Below are positions 44,574-52,915 of a stretch of DNA of 64,000 nt, in pieces (positions within the stretch are counted from its first letter, which is position 1; each line of letters starts with the position of its first letter). This DNA comes from Nesterenkonia alba DSM 19423 (GTDB lineage: Bacteria > Actinomycetota > Actinomycetes > Actinomycetales > Micrococcaceae): positions 33,991 through 97,990 of the forward strand of contig NZ_ATXP01000011.1 of NCBI RefSeq assembly GCF_000421745.1, given 5' to 3'. The notes under the pieces were generated by a model. That model saw nothing but the letters and a program-made list of their open reading frames with translations, was not told where the DNA came from and made no database searches. The position numbers and the translations under genes were made by a program.

Positions 44574-45778
44574 GATGTGCTCCCTTCCGCGGGTTCGGTG
44601 CTCAGCCATGCTTTGACCTCTTCGGTATGTTCCCCGAGCCCTGGCGGGGGCAACTCGTAGCGTGGCTGCAGGGTGCTGAAACTCAGCGGGTGCCGTACCC
44701 CAGGGACCGCCCCGTCCCCGGAGCCGACCTGTACCACCGGCTCCAGTCCGAGCTCCTCGGCGTATTCAACGCCCTGTTTGATGGTGTTGATCGGCCCGCA
44801 GGGCACGCCGACGGCGTTGAGCTCTTCGAAGAGTTCCGCGGCGGTGTGCCGGCTCAGTGCCTCTTCCAAGATGGGACGTAGTTCCTCACGCCGCTCGGTG
44901 CGGTCCCCGACGTCGGCGAACCGCTCGTCTTCGGCGATCTCCGGGATGCCGAGCACTTCACAGAAGCGTTGGAACTGCACGTTGTTCCCGCAGGCGATGA
45001 TGACGTCATCGTCGGCGGTGGGCATTGGTTCATAGGGGTAGAGGGAGGCATGCGCGTTGCCCATCCGCATCGGTGTCACCCCGCCGCCCACATAGGCGTG
45101 GGTCTGGTTGACCAGTCCGGACATCGCTGAGGCCATCAGGCTGGCTTCGATATGCGCACCTTCTCCGGTGTGATCGCGGCGGCGCAGTGCGGCCAGAATG
45201 CCGATCGTGGAGTGCAGCCCGGCCATGACGTCGAAGACGCTGATCCCAGCCCGGTAGGGCGGGCCCTCGGGGTCACCGGTGAGGCTCATCAGTCCAGACA
45301 TCGCCTGGACGATGAGGTCGTAGCCGGGGTACTTGGCTCCTTTTCCCTGGGAGCCGAACCCGGTGATGGAGGAGTAGATCACCGTGGGGTTGTGCTCGGC
45401 GACCGACTCGTAGTCCAGGCCGAACTTCCGCAGCCCGCCGGGTTTGAAGTTCTCGATCACGACGTCGGCACGGTGGGCCAGCCGCTGAGCAGTGCGGAGA
45501 TCGTCGGGGTCCTTGAAGTCGAGGACCACCGACTTCTTGTTCCGGTTGATGGAGGCGTAGTAGGTGGAGACCCCGTCCGGGCGCCGGGGAGGAACCCAGC
45601 TGCGGGTGTCATCTCCGGCGGGCCCCTCGACTTTGATGACCTCAGCTCCCAGGTCGGCCAGCAGCATCGTGGCGTAGGGGCCAGCCAGGACGCGGGAGAA
45701 GTCGGCGATGACGATGTCCTCCAGGGGGAGTTTCCCGTTCCCGCCCGGGGTGGCGGGGCTGGGGGTCTGCTCACTCAT
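44570..45778 (-). CDS. CaiB/BaiF family (class III) CoA-transferase
   Basis: 402 residues. GPYATMLLADLGAEVIKVE near the N-terminus, SINRNKKSVVLDFKDP, and GISVFDVMAGLHS with Asp183 as the likely acyl-enzyme nucleophile are all typical. These enzymes move CoA between carboxylic acids, often from succinyl-CoA. First gene of the minus-strand operon, it should activate a ring-cleavage product for the coupled citryl-CoA-lyase-like enzyme. GAAGGAG lies six bases before the ATG. A candidate operator is 35-48 bases upstream. Confidence 0.88.
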   Translation of the reverse strand: MSEQTPSPATPGGNGKLPLEDIVIADFSRVLAGPYATMLLADLGAEVIKVEGPAGDDTRSWVPPRRPDGVSTYYASINRNKKSVVLDFKDPDDLRTAQRLAHRADVVIENFKPGGLRKFGLDYESVAEHNPTVIYSSITGFGSQGKGAKYPGYDLIVQAMSGLMSLTGDPEGPPYRAGISVFDVMAGLHSTIGILAALRRRDHTGEGAHIEASLMASAMSGLVNQTHAYVGGGVTPMRMGNAHASLYPYEPMPTADDDVIIACGNNVQFQRFCEVLGIPEIAEDERFADVGDRTERREELRPILEEALSRHTAAELFEELNAVGVPCGPINTIKQGVEYAEELGLEPVVQVGSGDGAVPGVRHPLSFSTLQPRYELPPPGLGEHTEEVKAWLSTEPAEGSTS

Positions 45779-45812
45779 CGGTGGCTCCTTCACTGTGGAG
45801 TTGACCGCTATA

Positions 45813-45826
45813 CGGACTTTTGTCCG
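45813..45826 (-). promoter_or_regulatory. IclR operator candidate CGGAC-TTTT-GTCCG (CoA-transferase promoter)
   Basis: A perfect 5+5 inverted repeat with a four-base centre, 35-48 bases upstream of the CoA-transferase start. Half sites and spacing match the element before the IclR gene. A TTGACA box (45865-45870 on the minus strand) lies further upstream and could be the -35. Confidence 0.65.
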
Positions 45827-45865
45827 CGATATGTGTGAGTAGTTTCACAGTATCGCTTCACCCCT

Positions 45866-45890
45866 GTCAAGCGCCACCAGGACGCTTGAC
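45866..45890. promoter_or_regulatory. Inverted repeat GTCAAGCG-N9-CGCTTGAC in the divergent promoter region
   Basis: A perfect 8+8 inverted repeat. Each arm contains a TTGAC, so the two could be outward-facing -35 boxes of the two operons or a second operator. Confidence 0.45.
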
Positions 45891-45910
45891 GACCAATACA
45901 AGACGCCAGT

Positions 45911-45928
45911 GACGACGACGTCGTCGTC
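45911..45928. repeat. 18-bp palindrome identical to the IclR terminator stem
   Basis: GACGACGACGTCGTCGTC, the same 18 bases as in the terminator at 42347, here without a T-run and inside a divergent promoter region, where a terminator makes little sense. It may be a binding site. Confidence 0.5.
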
Positions 45929-45945
45929 CCACAAAATCTCCGAAA

Positions 45946-45969
45946 CGGACTCTTGTCCACTCTGCGGAC
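45946..45969 (+). promoter_or_regulatory. IclR operator candidate CGGAC-TCTT-GTCCA plus a third half site
   Basis: The same element as at 41464 and 45813 with one mismatch, followed by a further CGGAC half site at 45965-45969, about 80-100 bases upstream of the CstA-type gene. Confidence 0.6.
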
Positions 45970-46047
45970 GTGATGTTACTGTGAGCCGCATCACGTGTTC
46001 TACATACCGTCTGTACCGCCCTCCTGGGCGTCATCCAAGGAGATCCC

Positions 46048-47772
46048 GTGGCTTCACCCAATGCCGTCGTCCTGGCCGTCATCGGCGTCAGCATGCTGCT
46101 GGCCGGTTACTTCCTGTATTCGAAGTTCCTCGCCCGGCGGGTGTATCAGCTCAATGACGAGTTCGTCACCGCCGCGCACCGCTACCAGGACGGCATCGAC
46201 TATGTCCCCACCAACCGGTTCGTCCTCTGGGGGCACCACTTCACCTCCGTGGCCGGAGTCGCACCCATTGCCGGACCGGCGATCGCCATCATCTGGGGGT
46301 GGCTGCCGGCCTTCCTCTGGGTGACCCTGGGTGCGGTGTTCATCGGGGCGATGCACGACTTCGGGGCATTGTGGGCCTCAAACCGCAATAAGGGACAGTC
46401 CGTGGGAACGCTGTCGGGTCGCTACATCGGCCGGCGGGGACGAACCATGTTCCTGGCGGTCATCTTCCTCATGTTGGTCATGACCATCACAATTTTCGCA
46501 GTGCTGATGTCCGGTCTTCTGGTGGATCAGCCCACTGCGGTGATCCCCAGCTGGGGGGCTCTCATCGTCGCCCTCGGTGTGGGAGTAGCCATTTACCGAC
46601 TGCGGATGAACCTGGTGCTGGTCACCGCTGTCGGTGTAGCGATCCTCTACGCGCTCATCCTGGTCGGCAACCGGGTCCCGGTCGAGCTTCCGGAGACTTT
46701 CCTCGGACTGCCGCAGCAGGGCCAGTGGATCGTGCTGATCTTCATCTACGCGGCCATTGCCTCCGTGCTGCCGGTGTGGGTACTGCTGCAGCCGCGGGAC
46801 TACATCAATGGGGTCCAGCTGTTCATCGCCCTGGGCGTGATCTACGGCTCAGTGCTCTTGGCCCGGCCCGAGGTGGTAGCACCGGCGTTGAACGATTCGG
46901 TCCCCGAGGGCACGCCGTCGATGATTCCGCTGCTGTTTGTCACGATCGCCTGCGGAGCGATCTCCGGCTTCCACGGCATCGTGGCCTCCGGCACCACATC
47001 CAAGCAGCTGGATAAGGAGACCGACTCCCGGTTCGTCGGGTACTTCGGCACCGTCGGGGAAGGGCTGCTGGCCTTAGGTTCGATCATCGCCGTTTCCGCC
47101 GGTTTCCAGACCGTAGCGGAGTGGCGCGAGCTCTACAGCGAGTGGAACGCCGGGGGTGCGCCGGCCTTCATCGAGGGCGGAGCGAACATCGTCAGTGACG
47201 GTATCGGCCTGGACAACGGTCTCTCGGCGACTCTGCTGGCCACTATCGTGGTGCTCTTCGCTGCGACCTCCATGGACACCGCGTTGCGCCTGAAACGCTT
47301 CGTCGTCCAGGAAATCGCTCAGGTGATGGGCTTCCGCCTGAACATGTGGGCGGCCACCGGGGTGGTGCTGGTCATCGGCCTGACGCTGGCGTTCTCCACG
47401 GGGGCCGATGGCACCGGCGGAATGACCCTGTGGCCACTGTTCGGCACCACCAACCAGATCCTCGCCTCCGTGACGATGTCGATCCTGGTGGTCATCCTCA
47501 TCCGCAAGGGTCGGATGATCTGGCCAGTCATTATCCCCATGGCCTTCGTCCTGGTGATGTCCACTCTGGCCCTGGTCCAGCAGCTCGGGGACTTCTGGTC
47601 CCAGCAGAACTGGCTGCTGCTGAGCTTGAACATCATCGTGCTGGTGACCGCCCTGTGGGCCTTCATTGAGGCCGTGGCGGCGATGAACCGGGCACGTTTC
47701 CTCCCCAAAGAGACCGAGGAGCAGGATCTGGCCGAACAATTGGCCGGCAGTGAACCACAACAGACCCGCTGA
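46048..47772 (+). CDS. CstA-family transporter
   Basis: 574 residues with about 15-16 membrane segments. GHHFTSVAGVAPIAGPAIA and GAMHDFGALWASNRNKGQS near the start, and SGFHGIVASGTTSKQLDKETD in the middle, are hallmarks of CstA/BtsT proteins, known to import pyruvate or peptides. It is first in an operon with an amidohydrolase, so its cargo may be the pathway's nitrogen-containing substrate or a keto acid. The start is a GTG behind AAGGAG. It is divergent from the dioxygenase operon with a shared operator region. Confidence 0.9.
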   Translation: MASPNAVVLAVIGVSMLLAGYFLYSKFLARRVYQLNDEFVTAAHRYQDGIDYVPTNRFVLWGHHFTSVAGVAPIAGPAIAIIWGWLPAFLWVTLGAVFIGAMHDFGALWASNRNKGQSVGTLSGRYIGRRGRTMFLAVIFLMLVMTITIFAVLMSGLLVDQPTAVIPSWGALIVALGVGVAIYRLRMNLVLVTAVGVAILYALILVGNRVPVELPETFLGLPQQGQWIVLIFIYAAIASVLPVWVLLQPRDYINGVQLFIALGVIYGSVLLARPEVVAPALNDSVPEGTPSMIPLLFVTIACGAISGFHGIVASGTTSKQLDKETDSRFVGYFGTVGEGLLALGSIIAVSAGFQTVAEWRELYSEWNAGGAPAFIEGGANIVSDGIGLDNGLSATLLATIVVLFAATSMDTALRLKRFVVQEIAQVMGFRLNMWAATGVVLVIGLTLAFSTGADGTGGMTLWPLFGTTNQILASVTMSILVVILIRKGRMIWPVIIPMAFVLVMSTLALVQQLGDFWSQQNWLLLSLNIIVLVTALWAFIEAVAAMNRARFLPKETEEQDLAEQLAGSEPQQTR

Positions 47773-47822
47773 GCCGAACACCGATTCCCTATGCATATCC
47801 GCTGTGCCTGAAGGAGGCCGTC

Positions 47823-49325
47823 ATGGGTGCCACTGATTCACACCCCACCATTGAGAAGACCCGAGCCGGGGCGCCGATCGTGTTACGCGGCGGCACGGTG
47901 CTCACCATGGATGCCGAACGCACGGTGCTTGAGAACGCCGATGTTCTCATCATCGGCGACCGGATCGAAGCCGTCGGGCCGAACCTGGACCTCCCGGAGG
48001 GCACCGCGGTCATCGACGCCTCCGGCGGGATCATCACCCCAGGCTTCGTGGATACCCACCGGCATATGTGGCAGACCGCCATGCGGGGTTACGGCGCGGA
48101 CTGGACGCTGACCCAGTACTTCGTGTGGAACTACCTCGAGCACGGAAAGAAATTCCGCCCCGAGGACATCTACGCCGGGAATCTGCTCTCTGCGGTAGAA
48201 GCCATCGACGCCGGCGTCACCACCTCAGTGGACTGGTCCCACGGGCTGTCCACGGTCGAGCACGCCGATGCCGCCGTCGACGCCTTAGACCAAGTCGCCG
48301 GCCGCTTCGTCTTCGCCTATGGCAATATCCACGCCGGACCGTGGGAGTGGGCGACGACGCCGGAGTTCCGCGATTTCGTTGACCGACGGATCCCTCGATC
48401 CGGGGGCCAGTTAGGCGATGACCGGCTAGGTTTCCAGCTGGCCTTTGACGTCACCGGGGACCCGGAATTCCCGGAACGCAAAGCCTTCGAAGCAGCCCGA
48501 GATCTGGGCGTGGGAGTCACCACTCACGCCGGGGTGTGGGGAGCGACGAACGACGACGGCATCCGCCTGATGCACGAGCACGGTTTTATGGATGAGAAGA
48601 CCGTCTACGTGCACGCTGCGACCCTGTCAGAAGATTCTTACCAGCGGATCGCTGCCACCGGTGGGTCGGCATCGGTGTCCTCGGAGTCGGAGTCCAGCTG
48701 CGGCCAGGGTTACCCCTCCTCCTGGGCGCTGCGCCGCCACGGCATCCCCGTCTCGCTGTCGGTAGACACCTCCGTGTGGTGGAGTGCCGATGCCTTCGCC
48801 TCCATGCGGGCCACCCTCAGTGCAGACCGCGCCCGGGAACACTTCGAGCACCACTCCAGTGGTGAGACCTGCACCAACCTGGGGCTGCGCGCCGATGAAG
48901 TGGTCGAATGGGCCACCCGCGGTGGGGCACGCGCTCTGGGGATGGAGGAGACGATCGGCTCGGTGGAAGCGGGGAAGAAAGCCGACGTCGTCCTCATCAA
49001 AAATGACGCCTCCCCGGCGATGTTCCCCATTCTCAATCCGCACGGGCACGTGGTCTTCCAAGCCCAACGTGGCGATGTGCACACCGTGGTGATCGATGGC
49101 CGCATCGTCAAGCACGAACACCAGTTGGTCGATGTCGACCTGGCCAGTGTTCGCCGGACCGTGGAGCACACCGTGGACTATATTCGCGGTCAACTCGGCG
49201 AACAGGAGTGGGAGTCCGGTATGTGCCCGGAGATCCCGGAGACCAAGATCTTGGATAACCCCTACACCTACACCGAGTACCGTACCGACCGCACCCGCAC
49301 CGCCCAAGGAGGGGGCCGGGGCTGA
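47823..49325 (+). CDS. Amidohydrolase / aminohydrolase (cytosine-deaminase-like superfamily)
   Basis: 500 residues, a TIM-barrel metal hydrolase. The metal motif is DTHRHMWQT (His79, His81), with THAGVWG (His235), YVHAATLSED (His264) and SVDTSVWW (Asp315). A composite beta-sandwich of N- and C-terminal parts ends with GSVEAGKKADVVLI. This is the AtzB/TrzN/SsnA-type group that removes amino, halide or similar groups from heterocycles. The substrate is unknown. GAAGGAGG precedes the ATG. Its place after a transporter suggests it acts first in the pathway. Confidence 0.86.
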   Translation: MGATDSHPTIEKTRAGAPIVLRGGTVLTMDAERTVLENADVLIIGDRIEAVGPNLDLPEGTAVIDASGGIITPGFVDTHRHMWQTAMRGYGADWTLTQYFVWNYLEHGKKFRPEDIYAGNLLSAVEAIDAGVTTSVDWSHGLSTVEHADAAVDALDQVAGRFVFAYGNIHAGPWEWATTPEFRDFVDRRIPRSGGQLGDDRLGFQLAFDVTGDPEFPERKAFEAARDLGVGVTTHAGVWGATNDDGIRLMHEHGFMDEKTVYVHAATLSEDSYQRIAATGGSASVSSESESSCGQGYPSSWALRRHGIPVSLSVDTSVWWSADAFASMRATLSADRAREHFEHHSSGETCTNLGLRADEVVEWATRGGARALGMEETIGSVEAGKKADVVLIKNDASPAMFPILNPHGHVVFQAQRGDVHTVVIDGRIVKHEHQLVDVDLASVRRTVEHTVDYIRGQLGEQEWESGMCPEIPETKILDNPYTYTEYRTDRTRTAQGGGRG

Positions 49326-49852
49326 TGGACATCGGGCTGCTGATTCTGCGTCTAGTGCTGGGGCTGATTCTGTTCACCCACGCCACGCAGAAACTGGCCG
49401 GGTGGTTCGGTGGCAACGGCCTGAGCAGACAAGGCGAGATCTTCGCCGGGCTTGGTCTGCGGCCCGGACGCGCCATGGTGGCTGCGGCCGCCACCGCCGA
49501 GTTGATGGCTGCTGTGCTGCTGACCCTGGGGTTATTCACCCCAGTGGCGGCGCTGCTGGCGGCGGCAACCATGCTGGTGGCCGGGGTGACGATGCACCTG
49601 AATTCCGGGAGCTTCTGGAACGTGGCCGGAGGCGGCGAGTACCCCTACGTGCTCGCCGCCTGCGCCGCGGTACTGGGTTTCACCGGGGCGGGGAGCCTCT
49701 CGGCCGATGCCGCCCTGGCCGGTGAGGTCGGTGACTGGTTCGGCATGGTGGCGACTCCTCAAGGGTGGGTGGGAGCCGGCGTCGTCGTCATCGCTATCGT
49801 CGCTGCGATTCCGTTTGCCCTGCGTATTCGCGCTGCCCCACGCGCCGAGTGA
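49325..49852 (+). CDS. DoxX-family membrane protein
   Basis: 175 residues with four to five membrane segments. LLILRLVLGLILFTHATQKL and GGNGLSRQGEIFAGLGLRPG are typical of DoxX. Members are linked to redox or thiol stress, or are of unknown role. It overlaps the amidohydrolase stop by one base (TGATG), so it belongs to that operon. A membrane redox role in the pathway is possible but only inferred. Confidence 0.85.
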   Translation: MDIGLLILRLVLGLILFTHATQKLAGWFGGNGLSRQGEIFAGLGLRPGRAMVAAAATAELMAAVLLTLGLFTPVAALLAAATMLVAGVTMHLNSGSFWNVAGGGEYPYVLAACAAVLGFTGAGSLSADAALAGEVGDWFGMVATPQGWVGAGVVVIAIVAAIPFALRIRAAPRAE

Positions 49853-49905
49853 AAAAATCGCGTACCGTCAAGACCGTCAACGTCCACAAGCACGGAGGAT
49901 GACGG

Positions 49906-50223
49906 ATGGGTGAGATGCCCTGGTACGGCTGGATCGTGATCGCTGCGATCCTCGTCTTCGGTCTGACACAGGTCATCAGCATGATCAGCGGACGCCCGAT
50001 CCCCAACACCACAGGCGCGGCGGATCCCGCCGAGATCGAAGAGCTCAAGGAACGGATCGCCGAACTGGAGCGGACCATCTCCGCTGGGGAATTGGAAGAG
50101 CCTACCGTCCCCACCAAGGCGGAGGAGAACCTCGCCGCGGATAACCGGTGGCGGCTGGACATGCTCGAAGCCCGGCTCGAGCAATTGGAGAAGCGCCCCG
50201 CCGACCCGGACACCACCGCATAA
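49906..50223 (+). CDS. Small membrane protein with coiled-coil tail
   Basis: 105 residues. One membrane segment (about 6-25, WYGWIVIAAILVFGLTQVIS) precedes a polar tail with two heptad-like stretches (AEIEELKERIAELERTIS and RLDMLEARLEQLEKR). GGAGGATGACGG precedes the ATG. It lies four bases before menE on the same strand and is likely co-transcribed. It is not recognised. It marks the far edge of the accessory island. Confidence 0.75.
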   Translation: MGEMPWYGWIVIAAILVFGLTQVISMISGRPIPNTTGAADPAEIEELKERIAELERTISAGELEEPTVPTKAEENLAADNRWRLDMLEARLEQLEKRPADPDTTA

Positions 50224-50226
50224 GAC

Positions 50227-51378
50227 GTGCGGTCCTGGATCCCTGCTGCCCTGGAGGCGGTGAAGGCCGCGGCCGACGGCGGCGCACCACCGGTAGAGTT
50301 CCTCCCCGCTGAGGCAGGTGTGCCCCGTTGGGTTCCACGGCCGGAGGTGCTGAGCGAGGAGACAGAGCGCCCGGCAGTGGTGGTCCGCACCTCTGGCTCC
50401 ACTGGCACCCCCAAGCAGACCCTGCTCACCGCGGAGAATCTGCGCGCCTCGGCAGAAGCCACCGCGCAGCGCCTGGGTGGACACGGGCAGTGGCTGGTGA
50501 CTCTGCAACCCAGCTATGTGGCGGGCCTCGCCGTGCTCTTCCGCTCACTGCAGGCCGGCACCACACCGGTGGCGCTGTTGGAGCACACCACTGATCCGCA
50601 GCGTTTCACCGATGCGGCGGTGCAGCTGAGCGCTCCACGCCGCTACGTCTCCTTGGTCCCCACCCAGCTGCACCGGCTATTGGCCCGGGCGGATGACCGG
50701 CTGCTGGCGGTACTGCGGCGTTTCGATGCGATCCTGCTCGGCGGTGGGGCCACCCCGGCACCGTTGCGGGAGCGTGCCGATCAGCTCGGGCTGCGGGTGG
50801 TTCGCACCTATGGAATGAGCGAAACCTGCGGGGGTTGTGTCTACGACGGCGTGCCCCTGTCGGGGGTGCAGGTGGGTATCCACGACTCCGGCCGAGTACA
50901 GATCACCGGGGAGGTCGTGGCCGCCGGTTACACCGATGCGGAACTCACGGCCGCCCGTTTCGATGTGGACCCCACCACGGGGGCGCGGCGGTTCCTCACC
51001 GATGACCTCGGAACTCTTCAGGACGGGATACTGAGCATCACCGGGCGGGCCGACGACGTCATCAACACCGGGGGTGTGAAGGTCTCCGCCGAGCAGATTC
51101 GGCAGGCACTGCTGAGGCATCCTGCCGTGCAGGACGCGTTTGTCACCGGGGTCGACGACGCCACCTGGGGTCAGAGAGTGGCTGCGGTCGTCGTCCCCGG
51201 TGAGAACCCACCCGCCACCGGCGGTGAGGGGATCACCGGGCAGCTCACCGGGTGGGTGCGTGAGCAGCTCGGGCCTGCGGCCGCGCCGAAGCAGTATGTA
51301 CTGCTGGCGGATCTGCCGTTGCTGAGCACCGGGAAGCCGGACCGTCAGCGGCTGAAGCGTCTGCTGGCCGAGCAGTGA
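50227..51378 (+). CDS. menE: o-Succinylbenzoate-CoA ligase MenE
   Basis: An adenylate-forming enzyme that makes the CoA thioester used by MenB. 383 residues, the short actinobacterial form. The P-loop is VVRTSGSTGTPKQTLLT; then VRTYGMSETCGGCVYDG (motif A5), DDLGTLQDGILSITGRADDV and LLSTGKPDRQRLKRLL with the catalytic Lys near the C-terminus. The start is a GTG. It is followed by menA after 140 bases. Confidence 0.93.
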   Translation: MRSWIPAALEAVKAAADGGAPPVEFLPAEAGVPRWVPRPEVLSEETERPAVVVRTSGSTGTPKQTLLTAENLRASAEATAQRLGGHGQWLVTLQPSYVAGLAVLFRSLQAGTTPVALLEHTTDPQRFTDAAVQLSAPRRYVSLVPTQLHRLLARADDRLLAVLRRFDAILLGGGATPAPLRERADQLGLRVVRTYGMSETCGGCVYDGVPLSGVQVGIHDSGRVQITGEVVAAGYTDAELTAARFDVDPTTGARRFLTDDLGTLQDGILSITGRADDVINTGGVKVSAEQIRQALLRHPAVQDAFVTGVDDATWGQRVAAVVVPGENPPATGGEGITGQLTGWVREQLGPAAAPKQYVLLADLPLLSTGKPDRQRLKRLLAEQ

Positions 51379-51518
51379 CCCGCGCCGAGGGGCACCAGCC
51401 GGGATGCTGATCCGGCACCTGCCTGAGGGTATCTCGACCACAGATGCCAAGCCCCAGGCCTGCGGTGGTGCCGTGGGCGGGTGCTACTGTCTTCGGTGGC
51501 CCGGATGAAGGAGAGACA

Positions 51519-52499
51519 GTGGCGACAGCACAACAATGGATCGCGGGAGCACGCCCCCGCACCCTTCCCATGGCCGTGGCGCCGGTGCTCATCGGCACGG
51601 CCGCGGCCTTGGCTCAGCCGACGACCTCTGGCTGGTTCGCCTACGCTCCGCTTGCGGAGACTACCTACTCCCCCTGGGACGATGCGCTCTGGCTGCTGAC
51701 TGCGGTGCTGGCGCTGGTGGTCTCCCTGGCCCTGCAGGTGGGGGTCAATTACGCCAACGACTACTCCGACGGGGTGCGCGGCACCGATGACGCCCGAGTG
51801 GGGCCGATGCGGTTGACCGCCTCCGGTGCCGCCGCACCTGGCCGGGTGAAGGCTGCAGCATTCGCCAGCTTCGGCGTCGCCGCCATAGCGGGGCTGGGCA
51901 TTGTGGTGCTGACCCAGGCGTGGTGGCTTATCGCCGTCGGTGTGGTGTGCATCCTGGCGGCCTGGGCCTACACCGGCGGTTCCCGACCCTACGGCTATTT
52001 GGGCCTCGGTGAGGTCATGGTGTTTATCTTCTTCGGCATCATCGCCACAGTCGGCACCGCCTACTCGGTGGTGGAGACCGCTGCGGTCCGCGGGGCTGAA
52101 GTCGAGGTCGGCTCCCTGGTCTGGGTGGGGGCTGTCAGTCACGGGCTGATCGCCTCTGCCCTTCTCATGGCCAATAACATTCGGGACATCCCGACCGATC
52201 GCCAGGCGGGGAAGATGACCCTGGCGGTCCGGCTGGGTGAGACCCGGGCCCGCTGGGCTTACGCCGCGATGATCGCAGCTGCGGTGATGCTCCCGGTACC
52301 TCTGGTGCTACTGGGCCCGCAGAGTCCGTGGTTCCTTCTGGTGATGGCGGCGTGGCCGTTATGTCTGCGGCCGATTGCCACTGTCACAAGACGCTCAGAG
52401 CCGACCCGCGGTCCGGAACTGATCCCGGTACTGCAGCAGACCTCTGTGATGGGGATGGCGTTTGCGGTGACATTCTCCGCGGCCTTGCTGTTGAGTTGA
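51519..52499 (+). CDS. menA: 1,4-dihydroxy-2-naphthoate polyprenyltransferase MenA
   Basis: A UbiA-family membrane enzyme of 326 residues with about eight or nine helices. NYANDYSDGVRGTDD and NNIRDIPTDRQAGKMTL are the two Asp-rich prenyl-diphosphate sites. It attaches the isoprenoid tail in menaquinone synthesis. The GTG giving MATAQQWIAGARPRTLP follows AAGGAGAGACA; an earlier ATG adds non-family sequence. The end of the gene, including the stop codon, is duplicated: TGAGTTGAGCTCCA occurs twice with a 16-base period (52492-52521). Confidence 0.94.
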   Translation: MATAQQWIAGARPRTLPMAVAPVLIGTAAALAQPTTSGWFAYAPLAETTYSPWDDALWLLTAVLALVVSLALQVGVNYANDYSDGVRGTDDARVGPMRLTASGAAAPGRVKAAAFASFGVAAIAGLGIVVLTQAWWLIAVGVVCILAAWAYTGGSRPYGYLGLGEVMVFIFFGIIATVGTAYSVVETAAVRGAEVEVGSLVWVGAVSHGLIASALLMANNIRDIPTDRQAGKMTLAVRLGETRARWAYAAMIAAAVMLPVPLVLLGPQSPWFLLVMAAWPLCLRPIATVTRRSEPTRGPELIPVLQQTSVMGMAFAVTFSAALLLS

Positions 52500-52601
52500 G
52501 CTCCATCTGAGTTGAGCTCCACGGACCCTGGCTGATTCCACCCGGACCTGAACCAGCTGGGGCTCGGGCGGCCTTGCCCTGGGGCGGTTCCTTCTGCGGG
52601 G

Positions 52602-52835
52602 TTACTTGGAGGTCAGCGAGACGATGATCGCGATAATGGAGCCGAGCACCGGCAGCAGCAGTGAAAGCAGGATCATCACGACTTTCAGCACCGTGGACAG
52701 CGAAGACCGCACCACCATGGTGATGGCGATAATCACCAGGATCAAGGTGAGAATTCCACCGAAAGTCAGGCCGATATTGCCGTTGAGTGCCAGTGTTGAA
52801 GCCGAAAGCAGTGCATCCAGCATGGGTGAACTCAT
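52602..52835 (-). CDS. Small hydrophobic two-span membrane protein
   Basis: 77 residues with two hydrophobic segments (about 20-43 and 48-73). The second (LSLLLPVLGSIIAIIVSL) resembles the PLDc_N type, but the usual Trp/Pro pattern is weak. It is the last of a run of small membrane genes on this strand; the 80-base gap upstream shows no clear promoter. No function is known. Confidence 0.6.
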   Translation of the reverse strand: MSSPMLDALLSASTLALNGNIGLTFGGILTLILVIIAITMVVRSSLSTVLKVVMILLSLLLPVLGSIIAIIVSLTSK

Positions 52836-52915
52836 CTCCTCAACCGGAAATTGTCATTGCGTACAGTCCCACCCTGGCGAAGAAACCTGGTCAGCGGGGT
52901 ACGGCTGAGTGAATA

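Noticed and set aside
45911..45928. Second terminator of the catabolic cluster
   Set aside because: It has the IclR terminator stem but no T-run and lies between two divergent promoters, so it is listed as a repeat.
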